DNA from: Karalla daura
Lineage: Eukaryota > Chordata > Actinopteri > Chaetodontiformes > Leiognathidae
Assembly (NCBI GenBank): GCA_029224185.1
Contig: CM055201.1
Span: 24,197,056 to 24,261,055 of the forward strand
Direction: 5' to 3'
Length of the DNA stretch: 64,000 bases
The notes below the pieces were generated by a model that had not been told where the DNA came from, searched no databases, and worked only from the letters and a program-made list of their open reading frames with translations. Shown in pieces: positions 1-12,299 of this stretch (positions within the stretch are counted from its first letter, which is position 1; the number at the start of each line of letters is the position of its first letter). The position numbers and the translations under genes are program-made.

Positions 1-570
1 CATGGGCGTGCAAGTAGAAGGTAAATCAAAACTCAGTGTCAGCATGTTGTTGTCAGGATGAGACACGGACAAATGCTGTTCATTCATGACATCTGGAGCC
101 CTCACACTCTCTCACACTCACATACAGCTGATGTCACTGAAGTCATGGAGGGTTCAGGGCTGGAGTCTTTAGGGGGTGGACTGGAATCGGGCGGAATTTG
201 ATTAGAAGTCTGTGTGTGTGTGTGTGTTATTATTAGTAGAATTAGTAGAGTAGTAGTCTGCTCTGTATGTCTGTACTGTTTATATGTCCATATCTATACT
301 CTCTATAATGTGTGGATCTACACTACACTATTATGCTGTGTATATCTAACTTGTAGGAGGAAGAGGAGCAGGAGGTCAAGTATACCCTACCTGGGTGGGT
401 GTGGCCAAAGCAGGTGCATCTTCATCTCTGTGGGTGTTCTTCCTGTAGATCTGGTAACCAAGGTAACCACTTCCTGTTGCTAGGAGAAGGGGGAGGGGGC
501 GGGGGCGGACCAAGAAACCCCGTCCTGAGCATGGAGAGAGCTGATTCGTTAGACTGCGCTGAGAGGAAGA

Positions 571-615
571 GCCAAGAGAGGAGCAGACAGAGAGAGAGAC
601 AGAGAGAGAGGGAGA

Positions 616-673
<58 letters not shown>

Positions 674-812
674 GGGAGAGAGAGAGAGAGATAGAAAGAG
701 GAGCATGGAGAGAGCTGATTCGTTAGACTGCGCTGAGAGGAAGAGCCAAGAGAGGAGCAGAGAGAGAGAGAGAGAGAGAGGGAGGGAGGGAGGGAGGGAG
801 GGGGAGGGGGAG

Positions 813-881
<69 letters not shown>

Positions 882-890
882 GAGCAGGGA
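571..890. repeat. GA-rich simple repeat with a duplicated block
   Basis: Two long (GA)n tracts with GGGA variants fill this stretch. A block of about 55 bp beginning GCATGGAGAGAGCTGATTCG occurs twice, at about 530-587 and 704-760, each followed by a GA tract, so the tract grew by a segmental duplication. Open frames on both strands here (Arg/Glu-rich and Ser/Leu-rich) come only from the dinucleotide repeat. Bases 1-530 show nothing coding that I can support. Confidence 0.9.
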
Positions 891-959
891 GAGAGAAGAG
901 CAGTGAGGAGCAGACTGACCTGTGCTGAGGCCTCGTTCATGGCTGGTCGTCAGGGAGGA

Positions 960-2288
960 GACTCTGGAGGAGGTCAGAGGTCAGACTGATGAAGGTCAAG
1001 TCTCCAGGACTGATTGGAACTTGGCACTAACATTCGGACTCTCCCAGAATCATTACAATTTTTAATTGATTCCTGGTTTTGATCCCCTGTCCGCTGACCA
1101 GAAGAAGAAGCTACTGAAACCATGGAAGAAGAACCTTCAGGAAGTGTTGGCACAACAGTGAAAACTGACCACCAGTGATGTCAGCACCTGCAACTGTGGC
1201 TGCTACAGCAGACAGTCAGGGCACGCTAGCTGCACTAGCACCACCATCAGGACGACTCTCGTCCTGTGACTAGACCTTTCTGAGAAGTTTGGGTGGTTTT
1301 CTTATACGGAAATGTTGCAAAAACTGAGACTCAAACTCATATCCTTCATCACCAAGAACCTTCCTCTACCTCCATTAGCTAATCAAGAGGAGACGTCACA
1401 TGGAGCTTCACAGGTCGACTAGCAGACAGACAGCAGCTCTGAGCTGTCAAAAATTCAGGCAAGGCAAAAATCTAAAAACACACAAACTGCATCTAGACAG
1501 TTGCAGATAGTTTGTTTTTTAAAACAATTTATTGGCTGAAAAACTGATTTTTAAAAATGACACCGTTATACAAGTCCACCTCCTTCATCCAAGCAGTGTA
1601 GACCTGTCCCATGCTGTCACACCTGGCTTCCTCATATTGATGATGAAGCTTCTTCTCCAGCATGTTCTCCACTGACGGAGACATACTGCGACACTACAGA
1701 CTCAATGGAGGAGAACCCTCCTCAACAAGAACCGATTCTGACTTTATCCTACAGCTGCTGGACTAGGTTGTTTAGTTAATCTATGTTGTTAATCTGATAT
1801 CCCTCATCAGGTCAAGCCATCAGAAAGAATCAGTCATCAATAATGTGTTTTCATGACGTTTTCTAGAATAAAGCTCTCTTGTGAAATTGTCCATCATAAC
1901 ATTTCATTCTTGTGTCTGTCTGTATAAAAGCACGTTCTGTTCTATTCTATTATCTGACCTCTGCAATGTGATGTGGACCCTGAACGCAACATGAATCACA
2001 TTTATGTGTTCACCCCGAGTAACACTGACCCTAACCCTAACCCTCAGCCCCTCACTCTCCACAGGCAGAGAAACAGACACATCACGCTGTTGTGACCGAA
2101 CACACACCACCACACCAAACCCACCAAACCTGCTTGTAGGAGGGGTGTGTGAGACAGAAACAGGCAGACAGTATGTGCGTGTTTGTGCGTAAGTTTCCGA
2201 GTGAGTGTGAGTCTGTGTGAGAGGCATAGACATAGAGAGTGTGTATGTTTGCGTGTTTCTGGTTGTCTCGCAGACTCCGTGTACTCAC
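960..2288. other. No gene recognised
   Basis: AT-rich, non-coding looking sequence with stops in all frames. It should be intronic to the minus-strand gene whose first exon is at 2329-2289. A possible small minus-strand exon at about 904-948 (AG before it, GTCAGT after it) would keep the frame open from that first exon, but the protein is not recognised and I do not claim it. A short CCCTAA-like run lies near 2030-2046. Confidence 0.4.
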
Positions 2289-2329
2289 CTGTGCGCGACG
2301 CAACTCAGCCTCTTGAAGGCCGCCGCCAT
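2289..2329 (-). CDS. First coding exon of an unidentified minus-strand gene
   Basis: Reading leftward, an ATG at 2329-2327 starts MAAAFKRLSCVAHR and runs into a good donor (CACAG|GTGAGT) after 2289. The exon gives 13 codons plus two bases. The start has a CpG-rich, promoter-like sequence behind it, which is why it is taken as a real first exon. The rest of the gene must lie to the left, mostly or wholly outside the window. I do not recognise the family; an Ala-rich start with Arg/Lys residues would suit a mitochondrial presequence, but this is only a guess. Confidence 0.45.
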
Positions 2330-2510
2330 GTTGTCACAGTGTGACGTCAGTACGTTCTGCGTCACTCTGACCGATTTTCAGCGAGTCCCGCGCTGATTGG
2401 CTGTTGCTGTGTGGGAGGAAGCGGATTGGTCGGAGCACAGACAGAGACGCTGCATTGACGGCTGCCGCCCAGAGCGGTGTGCCGACAGGGCGGCCATCTT
2501 GGAACAGGGC
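2330..2510 (-). promoter_or_regulatory. CRE/CCAAT/YY1-type promoter
   Basis: A full CRE palindrome TGACGTCA lies at 2342-2349, just before the minus-strand ATG. CCAAT boxes in minus orientation (ATTGG on the plus strand) lie at 2396-2400 and 2425-2429. A YY1-type CGGCCATCTT lies at 2491-2500. Together these look like a TATA-less housekeeping promoter. The exact start site is not visible. Confidence 0.55.
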
Positions 2511-2859
2511 CAAAAAAGGTAGACATGATAGATAGATAGATAGTCAGACAGACAGATAGGCATAGAGAATGAAAGGAACCCATAAAACGATCAGATTTGT
2601 TCATCTTTATTTAAAACATTGCTTGAGGCGACCCTCCGTGACGCCATCCTTGGGTTTGCGAAGGACTCCAATGATGCCAGGAGTTTGAGTTGCAGGAGGC
2701 TGTCATTCCTCGTAATGGAGCCAGCAGAAACCAAAGGGGGGTGGGGGGGATGAGTGGATACAACTTTTCACCTCCGTCCTCCTCAACACACCCACTGATC
2801 TATACGATCCATAATGCATATCAGAGAATAACACGGCCATACTAAACAGGAAAACACAG

Positions 2860-4066
2860 TCTAGCAAACTACAGGCCAATCTCCAATCTGATCTTCATCT
2901 CAAAAATACTTGAGAAAATCATTGCCAATCAGCTAATCATAGCACTGAGACTGCACTGGTTAAAGTCTCTAATGACCTCTTAATGGCGTCTGACCATGGT
3001 CTTGTTTCAGTGCTTGTCTTGTTAGATCTCAGTGCTGCTTTTGATCCAGTTGACCACCAGATCTTACTAAGGAGACTGAATATCAGCTTGGAATCAGAGG
3101 CTCTGCTTTAGACTGGTTCTGGTCCTATCTTTCAGACCCATATCAGTTTGTTTGTGTCAGTGATAACCAACCTCCACCCACTAAAGTCAGCCACGGGGTT
3201 CCACAAGGATCTGTGCTCGGTCCAGTTCTCTTCTCTGTATATATGCTCCCTCTAGGTGATATCATCAGGAGTCACTCTATAGATTTCCACTATTACACTG
3301 GTGACACTCAATTATATCTATAAAAGAGCCTAGGTGTTAGCTTCTCCTTCAGAACGCAGCAGCTCGTGTCCTGACTAAAACTAGACAGAGATCACATCTC
3401 TCCTGTTCTGGCCTCCTAGCTCTCACTTCCTGTACCATTCAGCATTCAGTTCTAAATCCTTCTCCTTGTCTATAAAGCTCTTCATGGTCTGGCACCCTCT
3501 CATATCTCAGACCTGATAAAACTCTATTGCCCCACAAGGACACTCTGTTCTCTGAATGCAGGCCTACTGGTGGTTCCAAGAATCTCTAAGTCTAGATGTG
3601 GAGCCAGAGCCTTCAGCTACCAAGGCCCTCTGCTGTGGAACCATCTCCCAGTCTCAGTCCTGGAGGCAGACACCCTCTCTACCTTCAGGAGGAGGTTAGA
3701 AACCCTCCTCTTTGACAGAGCCTACACATAGACCTACAATCCTAGATAAGCTGCTCTAGGTTGAGTCTGCTGGGGTCCCCAGCATATTGAGCTCTATCTT
3801 CTCCGTTCTCTCTGTGGTGTGGATCGGGTTCACATTCCCTCTAGCTTCTCATTCTCCTCTTGGTCTCTCCCCATCTGTCTCTATGAGGTTTCTCCTTGTT
3901 CTCCCTGTCAGGGTTTTTCTGGGGAGTTGTTCCTCAGCCTTTGTGAGGGTTTAAGGACAGGGGACAGTGTCCACTGTGGACATGTTGTTGCTCTCTGTGT
4001 AAAGTGCCCTGAGATAATGGCTGTTATGAACTGGTACTAAGAACAAATAAAGTTGAAGTTGAAGTC
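2860..4066 (+). mobile_element. Decayed non-LTR retrotransposon (L2/Rex-like), 3' part
   Basis: Conceptual translation across frames gives reverse-transcriptase motifs in order: a YRPISN-like block near 2870, a FDxVDHxILL-like block near 3040, a VPQGSVLGP-like block near 3195, then a NAAARVLT-like block near 3355. The element ends at about 4025-4066 in AATAAAGTTGAAGTTGAAG, a typical short-repeat LINE tail. Frameshifts and stops break the frame throughout. Related 3' tails recur in the opposite orientation near 55530-55720 and 61000-61060. Confidence 0.75.
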
Positions 4067-4997
4067 TATTGGTCCAGTTAATGTGACCCTCTCTCTCCTG
4101 AGAGGCTTCCCTGTCAATCAAATGGACCCACCCACATTCATTCATTTCTGTTCAAGTTCTGATATCTTATTGATCATGGAATTATTTGCTAATCGACCTC
4201 CATATTACACACTGGCACGGGAAACTTAAGCTGCTGAAGCCGGTGTGAGTTATGAAAAAAAATGATTGAATGAGTATTTCATGATTGAAAGTGGCATTTT
4301 TTGACTGGGTGTGTATTGGAGAAAGTGTTTTTTGGAGCCAGGCCTAGAGGATCTCCACGGTACTGCAAGTAAAGTCACTTCATTTGCCCCTTTTTTCGTA
4401 CTGGAAGACCACGTTGATCTTTTATATACAGTCTATGGGCGATACACTGCATTTTAATGTTATTGTTATTGCTATTATCATATTATTGCTTATTATTAAT
4501 ATTTCATATTATAGTTACTGATATTCTTATTATATTGTTATTGTATTATCCCTTACATTATCAATTACATACATCCATATCTTACCTGTGAAAAGTGATC
4601 CCACCAGGTCCGGTTTTTACAAAGTGTCATTAAAGCATCCATAAACTGAACAGAAGTCCGGCATTGTTCCGTCTTTTGATGTCAAAGAAGTTTACATCCG
4701 CCTCACACTGTTTGAATAACTGTGCGGGAGCGAGAGGCAGAGAGTGAAGAGCTAAAGTGGTGGGTGGTAAAAGCAGCATTTTAAAAAGATATAAGCTATC
4801 TATATATGTGCTTTTTAAGTGAACATCCTCTTTCATATCTCTGCAATATGAAGTCTGAGAGCCACTCAGGGCCACACTTCACTGTGGGTTATCAAGAGTG
4901 ACGAACATGTGACAAATAAAACTCTTGAATCCTGGTCAACAATAGTTTCAGAGAGTAGAAACAAAGTTTATTTGTTCCAAAAAAACAAAAAAAAGTG

Positions 4998-5028
<31 letters not shown>

Positions 5029-5355
5029 CTTTTAAAAGTACTTCAGCTCTGACTTTCTACTCTGTGCCGTCATGCAGTACTGCAGCTGTACTACGGTACT
5101 GTGAAGTGCTGCAGTGAAGCACAGTATTCAGTACAAACCAAACAAAACCCAGAAATAAAATCACCTGCAGGCAGTGGGCGTGGCCACCAGAAAGAAACTA
5201 TTCAAAATATTAAATATTTCAGACAATTCACATTAAATAGCGATGATGTAAAGCTCTGCCTCCACAGCATGTCGAGGTGGAGCCTGGTAGACGGTGTGCC
5301 CTGGAAGTAGGCGGAGCCTGTCAGCAGTTCTGAGTGGAGGAAGTGATGTCACAGC
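4067..5355. other. 3' flank of the prr14-like gene; repeats only
   Basis: AT-rich sequence with no supported gene. It holds a (TA)n tract at about 4998-5024 and a stretch near 4800-4850 similar to one at about 62095-62150 (both contain GTGAACATCCTCTT), which points to a dispersed repeat. A minus-strand poly(A) signal (TTTATT on plus, 4967-4972) lies about 385 bp past the stop of the prr14-like gene and could end its mRNA. Confidence 0.5.
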
Positions 5356-8300
5356 TTACACATCCAGGCCCTGACGCAGCAGGAAGTCCTCCAGGGCGCT
5401 CAGTCGCTCAACCAACATCACATCCAGGTCCGAGTCGTCCTCCACGCTGCCGCTGCACTGGCGACGAGCCGCTGCACGCTTTCTGGGTGCCATGGCAACT
5501 GGAAGTCCCGCCCCTTTTAACAGGAAGGTTCATTTTTATTGAACCAATCAGACTCAGGAACACACACAGACACAGACACATACACACACACACACACACA
5601 CACAGCTTTCTAAAAATTAGCCTCACACATGGCAGGTGTGTGTGATTGACAGGTGTGTGTGTTTGTGTGTGAGTGATTGGATTCTTCTCCTACAGTTCCC
5701 AGAATACCTTGTGGCCTCTTCCTCTTCCTGGGCTGAGTGAAGTCAGGAAAGAGAAGGAGCCTACGCCTCCTCTGCTGACCAATCAGGAGCAGTGCTCCGT
5801 CTTTTTCTCGTGGCTCCTCAAAGATTGTCTCCAGGCTCCTGCAGGAAACGGCAAGAAATGCTGGGATGTTCAGAGAGCAGGTTCAGAGAGTGCAGGTGCC
5901 TGTGGCCTGTGACTAGTCCTAGTCCTTACCTGTTGGTGGAGGGAGACTTGTAGTTCTTGTTGGTGTAGATCTCCTCCAAACTGAACTCCTTCTTCTTCAG
6001 CCTGCAACAAACACACATAGGGCTCAGCTCTGCCCACCCCCCTGCCACGCACACACACCTGCCTGCCCATCCACCCCCCGAACCTTTCCTGACCTCTTGA
6101 CCTTTGGCAGACCCATGGGCGTGAGCAGCGTTTCGCGTGGCGACGCTCTGCGAATCCGGATCTGTGAGACTCGTTTCCCAGACTGAGACAGAGAGATTTA
6201 TAAACTTTACAAAATTAATATTTTACATATTTATACAGTATTATTGATCAGGAATCAGACCAACCTCTCCTTTGGTCCGAAGGAAGGAGCTGCTCTCTGC
6301 TGATTGGCTGGAGGGGAGTGGAGCAGCCAGTCCATTGGCTGAGCAGGGGGGGAGGGGCCGTCGCTGAGTGGGATGGATGGTCCGTGAGCTGTGATTGGCT
6401 CGCGGTTTCTGCTGTCTCCAAGCGGAGAGCCCTGTGCTGTAACACAAACACACACACAACCAGTGAATGAACTGTAAAATAAAACAGAATTTATATAAAA
6501 ATTCAATAAATAATAATAAATAGTAAATCAATTACCTGTGAGTGTTGGACGATCTCACGTAGCTGCAGAGACAAAGAAGAACATTCAGGTCCACAGCCAA
6601 TTACAGTGCACAGACACACACGTTAAAGCTGTGCTTCTGAAAACGAATGAGGCAATTGACCAACCAGTGGTCGCTGCCCAGAGTGGGCGGAGCCGTCCAG
6701 TCCTTCAGGGGGCGTGTCGGGCTTACGGTGGTGCCGCCCCTCCATCTGTCCGTCACCTTCTCCACAGTAACAGCTGACAGCCGGAACATGGGGGCAGGGT
6801 TAAAGGAAGAGGAGGGGCGGAGCCAGAAGTGGAGCACGCTGTGATTGGAGGAGAGAGTGAGGGGCATGGTGAAGTCAGAGAAACGCCACGTGTGCGGGGA
6901 GCCACTCAGAGCATCCGATTGGCTGCAAGGCGTCCTTTTCTGTAGCTGCAAAGCATCCTGGGAGGAGGAGCTGGAGAGAAAAGAGACAGAAGCTGATTAG
7001 ATACCAACTGGTTGATCTTAGTCCCTCTAACTTTCACACTCTTTCTCACATGTGCGGCTGCAGTGGCGCTCGGTAACCGTTGACAACAATGCTCGCGGCT
7101 TTCTCCGATTGGCTGGTCCCTGGCCCCACTCTTCTTCTGTGTTTCCTGTGGTTGAACTTGTGCAGAGTGAGCGGCACCTCCTCCTCTGTTCCTCCTCTAT
7201 TGGACACCACCATCCGGCCTACAAACCGTCCCTCCCCATCCTTCTCTTCCTTCTCCTCCTCCTCTTCATCATCTTCTCTGTTTGTTGGAGGAATTCTCAA
7301 CTCTCCTCCTCTGTGGCTCTTCCTTTTCCTTTTCCTCCTCCTCACCCTCTCTTCCTCCTCCTCCTCTTTACTCCTACTCTGTCCTGATTGGCTCACACCA
7401 GAGGGAGGAGGAAGAAGAGACATGAGTGACCCCTCACTGCCTGGTGATGAAGAAGAAGATGACAAGGGGGAGAAGCTGCTGACAAGTGAGGGGCGGCCAG
7501 GGCCACCGGCGAGGGTGTGGCTGATAGAGGGGGTGGAGACAGTTGAGGCTGGAGAGAATATCAATAATCAGATTGAGTCAGGATGCAACAATGTCAGAAT
7601 CTGACTGTGACACAACATCTTTACCAGCGTTTCTCAGTCAGCGTTTGTCAGTGACTCGTCTCACTCAGATGGAACACAACTCGACCTGTCCAAGCCGAGC
7701 ACTTGGTATTCTTGATAATTTTGTTATCATTATTACGACTACGATTCTCATTATCATGACTATTATTGAAATTATTAGTCTTATTCTCATTATTATTATC
7801 AGTGACAGTGAAACAGTAGCTTTGACTTGCTACTTCCTGAGACATTAAATGTTTCACATTTTCACTATAGCGTGACACTGATCCCATTACTTCCTGTTCA
7901 TGTCTGAGCTGCTTGATGACATAACTTCCTGTGGAACTGACCAGGAGAGGAGGCTCCTCCTCCTTCATCTTCCTGTCTCCTCTGTCTGCTCCGCCTCTTC
8001 CTCCCTCGTCTCCTGCTCCTCTTCTCCAGAGCGTCCAGACGACGGCCAAGCGATGACACTGCTCTCAGCAGGAGACGTTGCATTTCCCGCCGATGGGCAG
8101 AGAGGAGGCGTGGCAGGAGGGAGGAGCAGGAGCAGCAGGGGGAGGTGGGGGGAGGAGCACCAGAGGGAGGAGAAGACGGAGGTGGCGAGGGAAGAGGAGC
8201 ATTTGGAGGAGGAAAAGGACTTGAGACAGGAGAAGAAGGAGCAGAGGAATGAGGAGAAAGAGCTGAGGTGGGGTGAGAAGGAGGACCAGAAGGAGGAGAA

Positions 8301-9215
8301 GCAATAGATGTAGGAGGAGAAGAAGGGGCAGAGGAAGGAGAAGAAGGGACAGAAGAAGGAGGAGGAGGAGCTGAGGCAGGAGGAGTAGAGGGAGGAGGTG
8401 CAGAGGGAGGAGGAGCTGACAGGGTACAGGGAAGCAGGGAGGAGAAGGGGAGGTAAGGAGGAGCAAGAGGAGGAGCAGAGGAAGAGGTAGGAGAAGTATA
8501 AAGAGCACAAGCATTATGAAAAACAGGAGGACGTGTATAACAGAAAGAAGAGGAGCGATAAAGGAAATGAGGAGAAGCAGGTGTAGGAGACCGGAAGGAT
8601 GAAGGAGCAGGATAAGAGGAGGACAACACAGCCGGACTGGGAGCAGTCACAGGAGCAGGAGGAGCAGGGGGTTGCGAGATGTAGGAAGGAGCAACAGGAG
8701 GAGCAGAGCAAATAAGTATTCCCGGAGGAGATGGTTGGAGGAGCAGTAGAGGGGGAGAACAAGTGGAGGGAGCAGAAGAAAGAGGAGAAAGAACATCTGG
8801 GTGAGGAGGAGAAACAGGAGACACAGGAAGAGACGAGGAAGGGGAGGTGGAGGAGGACAGGGCAGGAGGAGAGGGAGGGAAGGATGCAGTGGAGGTAAAG
8901 GAGAGGGTAGTGAGGGTGTGAGCAAAGGAAGAAGAGGAGGCACACTGAGGAGGGGGAGGGGAGGAGGACCTCCAAGGAGGCGCAGGACGAGAAGAAAGTC
9001 CTGCAGGAGAAACAGAGTCAGCCTTTCTCTCTCTGCATCCAGCGTGCAGCTTGATCGCCCGCAACATCATCATCGCACCAACAACATCATCGCACCTGTT
9101 GCAGAGTCATCACCCTTGTCAGCCAATGGCACCACAGGGGGCGGAGTCACTGACACAAGGCCACACCCCCTCTCCTCTCCCTCAGTCAGCAAAGGTCGAG
9201 TCAGCATCTCCAGGA
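5356..9215 (-). CDS. prr14: prr14-like: proline-rich nuclear protein with Tantalus-type domain (5' end unresolved)
   Basis: Exons in transcript order: 9215-9096, 9000-7942, 7548-7050, 6970-6665, 6562-6536, 6436-6265, 6182-6094, 6001-5930, 5838-5708, 5498-5356 (stop TAA 5358-5356). All have AG/GT borders and all phases agree, giving about 870 codons. The C-terminal exons carry the family hallmark: RIRRASPR, LTPMGLPK, then KKKEFSLEEIYTNKNYKSP and TIFEEPREKDG, which match the Tantalus-like region of PRR14/PRR14L. In mammals PRR14 tethers HP1-marked heterochromatin to the nuclear lamina; that role here is inferred from family. The 1059-nt exon encodes a long Pro/Ser-rich tract and then a basic helical segment (RREMQRLLLRAVSSLGRRLD) that I do not recall in human PRR14. 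The next exon is rich in acidic and basic runs. Upstream exons were not found; an ATG at 9073 is the less likely start. prr14 versus prr14l is not settled. Confidence 0.65.
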
Positions 9216-9282
9216 CTGGGGGGATGGGGCCAAAAAGACAGAGAGAGACAATGGATGTTTTTTTTCCACAGTCAAAGAGATG

Positions 9283-9925
9283 TTTCTTGATGTTTCTCCA
9301 TGGTGGTAAAGTCCAGCTGCTGCTGCACGTGTCTCCATTCTCTCCAGGTAGAGTGTGTTCCTGCTCCATCCCATAATAACCCTGGTACCATGTGCTCCTG
9401 CTCCATCCCATAATAACCCTGGTACCATGTGGTCCTGCTCCATCCCATAATAACCCTGGTACCATGTGTTCCTGCTCCATCCCATAATAACCCTGGTACC
9501 ATGTGGTCCTGCTCCATCCCATAATAACCCTGGTACCATGTGGTCCTGCTCCATCCCATAATAACCCTGGTACCATGTGGTCCTGCTCCATCCCATAATA
9601 ACCCTGGTACCATGTGGTCCTGGTCCTCCACTCTGAGGAAGATGGACGTCCAGAACATAATTTTCTTAGATCTTTGAATCAGATGTAGAAACAGTTGAGT
9701 CTCCTCCTCTGTCCATCTGGTCTGAAGGGAACTGGTCATGTGACCCCTACGTCAGGTCACGTAACCTGGAGATGTCAACAAAGTGTTTCCATCACACTTT
9801 GAGATCAACTTCTAGATGGACACGTCTGGAGGAGCAGCTCAGTGTGGGGAGCTATGTTCATCTGAGACACCTGAGAGGTTCACAAGAAGCTGTTATCTGC
9901 AGGTTGATTCAGATGTTCTACAGAT
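9283..9925 (-). repeat. VNTR-bearing dispersed element, copy 1
   Basis: About seven 37-bp units (core GGTACCATGTGGTCCTGCTC) at about 9361-9630 are flanked by sequence shared with three other places in the window. On the minus strand the unit array is preceded by an ATG frame starting MTSSLQTRWTEEETQLFLHL, then by a CACGTGAC-like segment and about 150 bp of further homology out to about 9925. Because 37 is not a multiple of 3, three units read as 37 residues and all frames stay open. The ATCTAGAA site at about 9812-9819 is uninterrupted here; the same site is filled in copy 4. Confidence 0.85.
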
Positions 9926-11306
9926 GTTTATACGTATCTGGACATAAAGACGCAGCTACAGTCATATGCAGCATCTCACAGCTGTGAGACACTATTACAT
10001 GAGAAACCAAGGAAAACAAGTCCTCACACACACTGAGGTAACTGCACTTCTCACTTTCTCTCGCGATGTTTCAGGCTGCGTTCAGAACTCACAGAATTGT
10101 CCTAAAGATCTGGACCAAGACTGTGTCCGGTACCGGAGGATTCTGGTATTCATTGCTGGTGCCCCGTAGTGAGGGGCGAGGGTGGGGGGCAGGAGTCCGG
10201 GATGGGGTAGATATCCCGAGGGTGGAGGGGTGGTAAAGAGAGGCTAGCAGGCTAACGAGCTTAGCACACAACAGAATGAACGAAGCAGTGGAACTACAGA
10301 CTTTACCTCCAGGGACTCCAGCTACTCCCCCCGGGCTCCCATCGCTCCCAGTTCACCAGTCCACCTCCTAGACCTCCAGTCTGGTTCCTGGTACAAACAG
10401 TCGGGGCTGATGGAGCAGCTCCACCGGCATCAACACTGTCACACCAACGAAGAAGAGGAACATCCTGCCAGGATTTCAAAATAAAAGCTTGATTTCCCTG
10501 TTCCATAAAGCAACCATAAAGTTTACCAGTTAAGCCAGGTTTATTTGGTGAGCCAGGCTTATTTTCCAGGGAATTTGGTTTCATAACGCAGGCTCAGCCT
10601 AGCTCAAGCTCAGTTACCACGACAACGTATGCTGGCAGACTAGCCTGGTACGGCCCAGGCTAAAGATCAGGCTTAGCCTGAGTTGCAGCTTATCCATGAC
10701 ACTCAACTGAAATAAAACACATACAAATCTTGACTCCATTAATCACCATCAATGAAGTATTGAACAACATCATGAAATGCACTTTTAAAGACTATGTATT
10801 GTCAACATTAATACTATTTCTGAAAGAAATAATGGCTAAAAAAGTAAACTAAAGACATGGTTCCCTTTTTGGTGTATCTAAGTTCCAGCCCAGCAACACC
10901 AGTCCAGCCATGAGACTGGTAGTGATGGCATGTCCCATACACTGTATGTCCGGTGCTTCTGTGGCACTACATGGTGGTAGTGACACTGAATTTAATGGCA
11001 ATGTATAAGTGTGCCACGCTGTGGACAAAGTCTTCTTGGTTTTACGTGCAACCAAAAAGGGATTATAAAATTTAAATAAAATGTTTAAAATGTTCAATTT
11101 AAATTTAAATTTAATTAAACATTTTTGCTTTTCAAGATAATAGATTATCTTGGGACAAACCTGTCTCATTTTACTTTTACAGCTTTTCCAAATGCCATGG
11201 GAACAGTGGGCTTCAATAGTGTCCCCCCGGTGGTCATGGGCAAGCTTCAACTAACACATTTATGTAACGCACTGGTGCCGGAGCCAGGGGTCCAATGCCC
11301 CCGGAG

Positions 11307-11362
<56 letters not shown>

Positions 11363-12299
11363 GGTCGAGTTCGTGATGAGACACGGCGGCGCTGGGCACT
11401 TGCAGCTCGCGCCCAGACTGAGCTGGGCGCAGTACCACAGCCTGGACACCAGGGGCACCCTGCTGCTCAGTGCCCTCTGCTGATGGGAGGTTCGGCTCTT
11501 TTTAACGAGCCAGTGCCGACGGCTCAGCTCACCAAGAAGAGCCGGCTCTTTTGGCTCCCAAGTGGCTCTTTATATTTTGTATTGTTTTAAGTATATTTAT
11601 CACCAAAAATAATGTAAAACTATGCGTGAACTGAATTACAGCAAATATTTATCATTATATGGCTTTATTAAGTTACTTCAACAAACTTGAGTAATTTAGT
11701 TATTATAAAATAATGACCTCACCAGTGTTTAATAAAGCAAAAACAAAATAAAAAATTCACTGTTTGCACATGTGCAAGACACACTGGTAACTTCATTTGC
11801 AGGCTCATTGCTTGTCTGCCTTCTTCTAATTGCACTGCTGGGTGAAGAGTTCTCAGTGCCTGTGCAGGTTATTTGTGGAACCTGCTCTATACAATATTTT
11901 CACCTTGCACAAGGTACGCTCTGCCTTTTTGCTGCTTACAACATTAAGACAGGTCCAAATTCTACTACGTTTCCTGTCACTCATTTTCCCACCATTTGTT
12001 TTGTTCGTCTCTCTCGCTCATCCTGTGTACGTATGCTACCTGCTGTCCCTGTACCCACCCCTCCTGCTCTGTGTGTGGAATAGTATGAAATTATTTGATT
12101 TCTGAATCTCTTGCCCTGCTCTTTCCTGTCAGCCTCATGCAGCCTGTGAAGTAATCAGATTACTGTGATAGGTTTGTGTGTGTGTGGGTTTGTCCAGATT
12201 CTGGTTCGACCACAGACCAGTTCTGGTCGAGTGGAGACTCTGGCACGATTTGAAGTGAGACGGAGGCAGCTGTAATTCCATCATGGTTTCTCTCTAAAC
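9926..12299. other. Intergenic DNA without a recognised gene
   Basis: This lies between the resolved prr14-like exons and ythdc1. Missing 5' exons of the prr14-like gene may be here but none could be fitted by phase. A minus-strand open stretch at 10584-10303 ends near a donor-like GTAAAG, but its phase does not suit exon 9215-9096. An (AC)n tract covers about 11309-11360. A segment near 11490-11570 repeats AGAGCCGGCTCTTTTGGCTC-like words typical of a dispersed vertebrate repeat. Confidence 0.4.
11309..11360. repeat. (AC)n microsatellite
   Basis: Uninterrupted CA dinucleotide run of about 26 units. Confidence 0.95.

Noticed and set aside
399..989. Open frames of Arg/Glu and Ser/Leu repeats
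   Set aside because: Product of the (GA)n tract on its two strands.
2027..2046. CCCTAA runs here and near 34384-34411 as interstitial telomeres
   Set aside because: Only two to four units each; too short to claim a telomere fusion.
9001..9073. ATG at 9073 as the start of the prr14-like protein
   Set aside because: A 95-bp intron with good signals (AACAG|GTGC and TCTCCTGCAG|GAC) covers it, and exon 9215-9096 fits in phase; it remains a fallback.
8065..9376. Several other-frame and plus-strand open frames across the large Pro/Ser exon
   Set aside because: Shadows of the compositionally biased prr14-like exon; only the minus frame joins neighbouring exons in phase.
10303..10584. Minus-strand open stretch as a missing 5' exon of the prr14-like gene
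   Set aside because: The donor-like GTAAAG gives the wrong phase for exon 9215-9096 and the residues match nothing I know.
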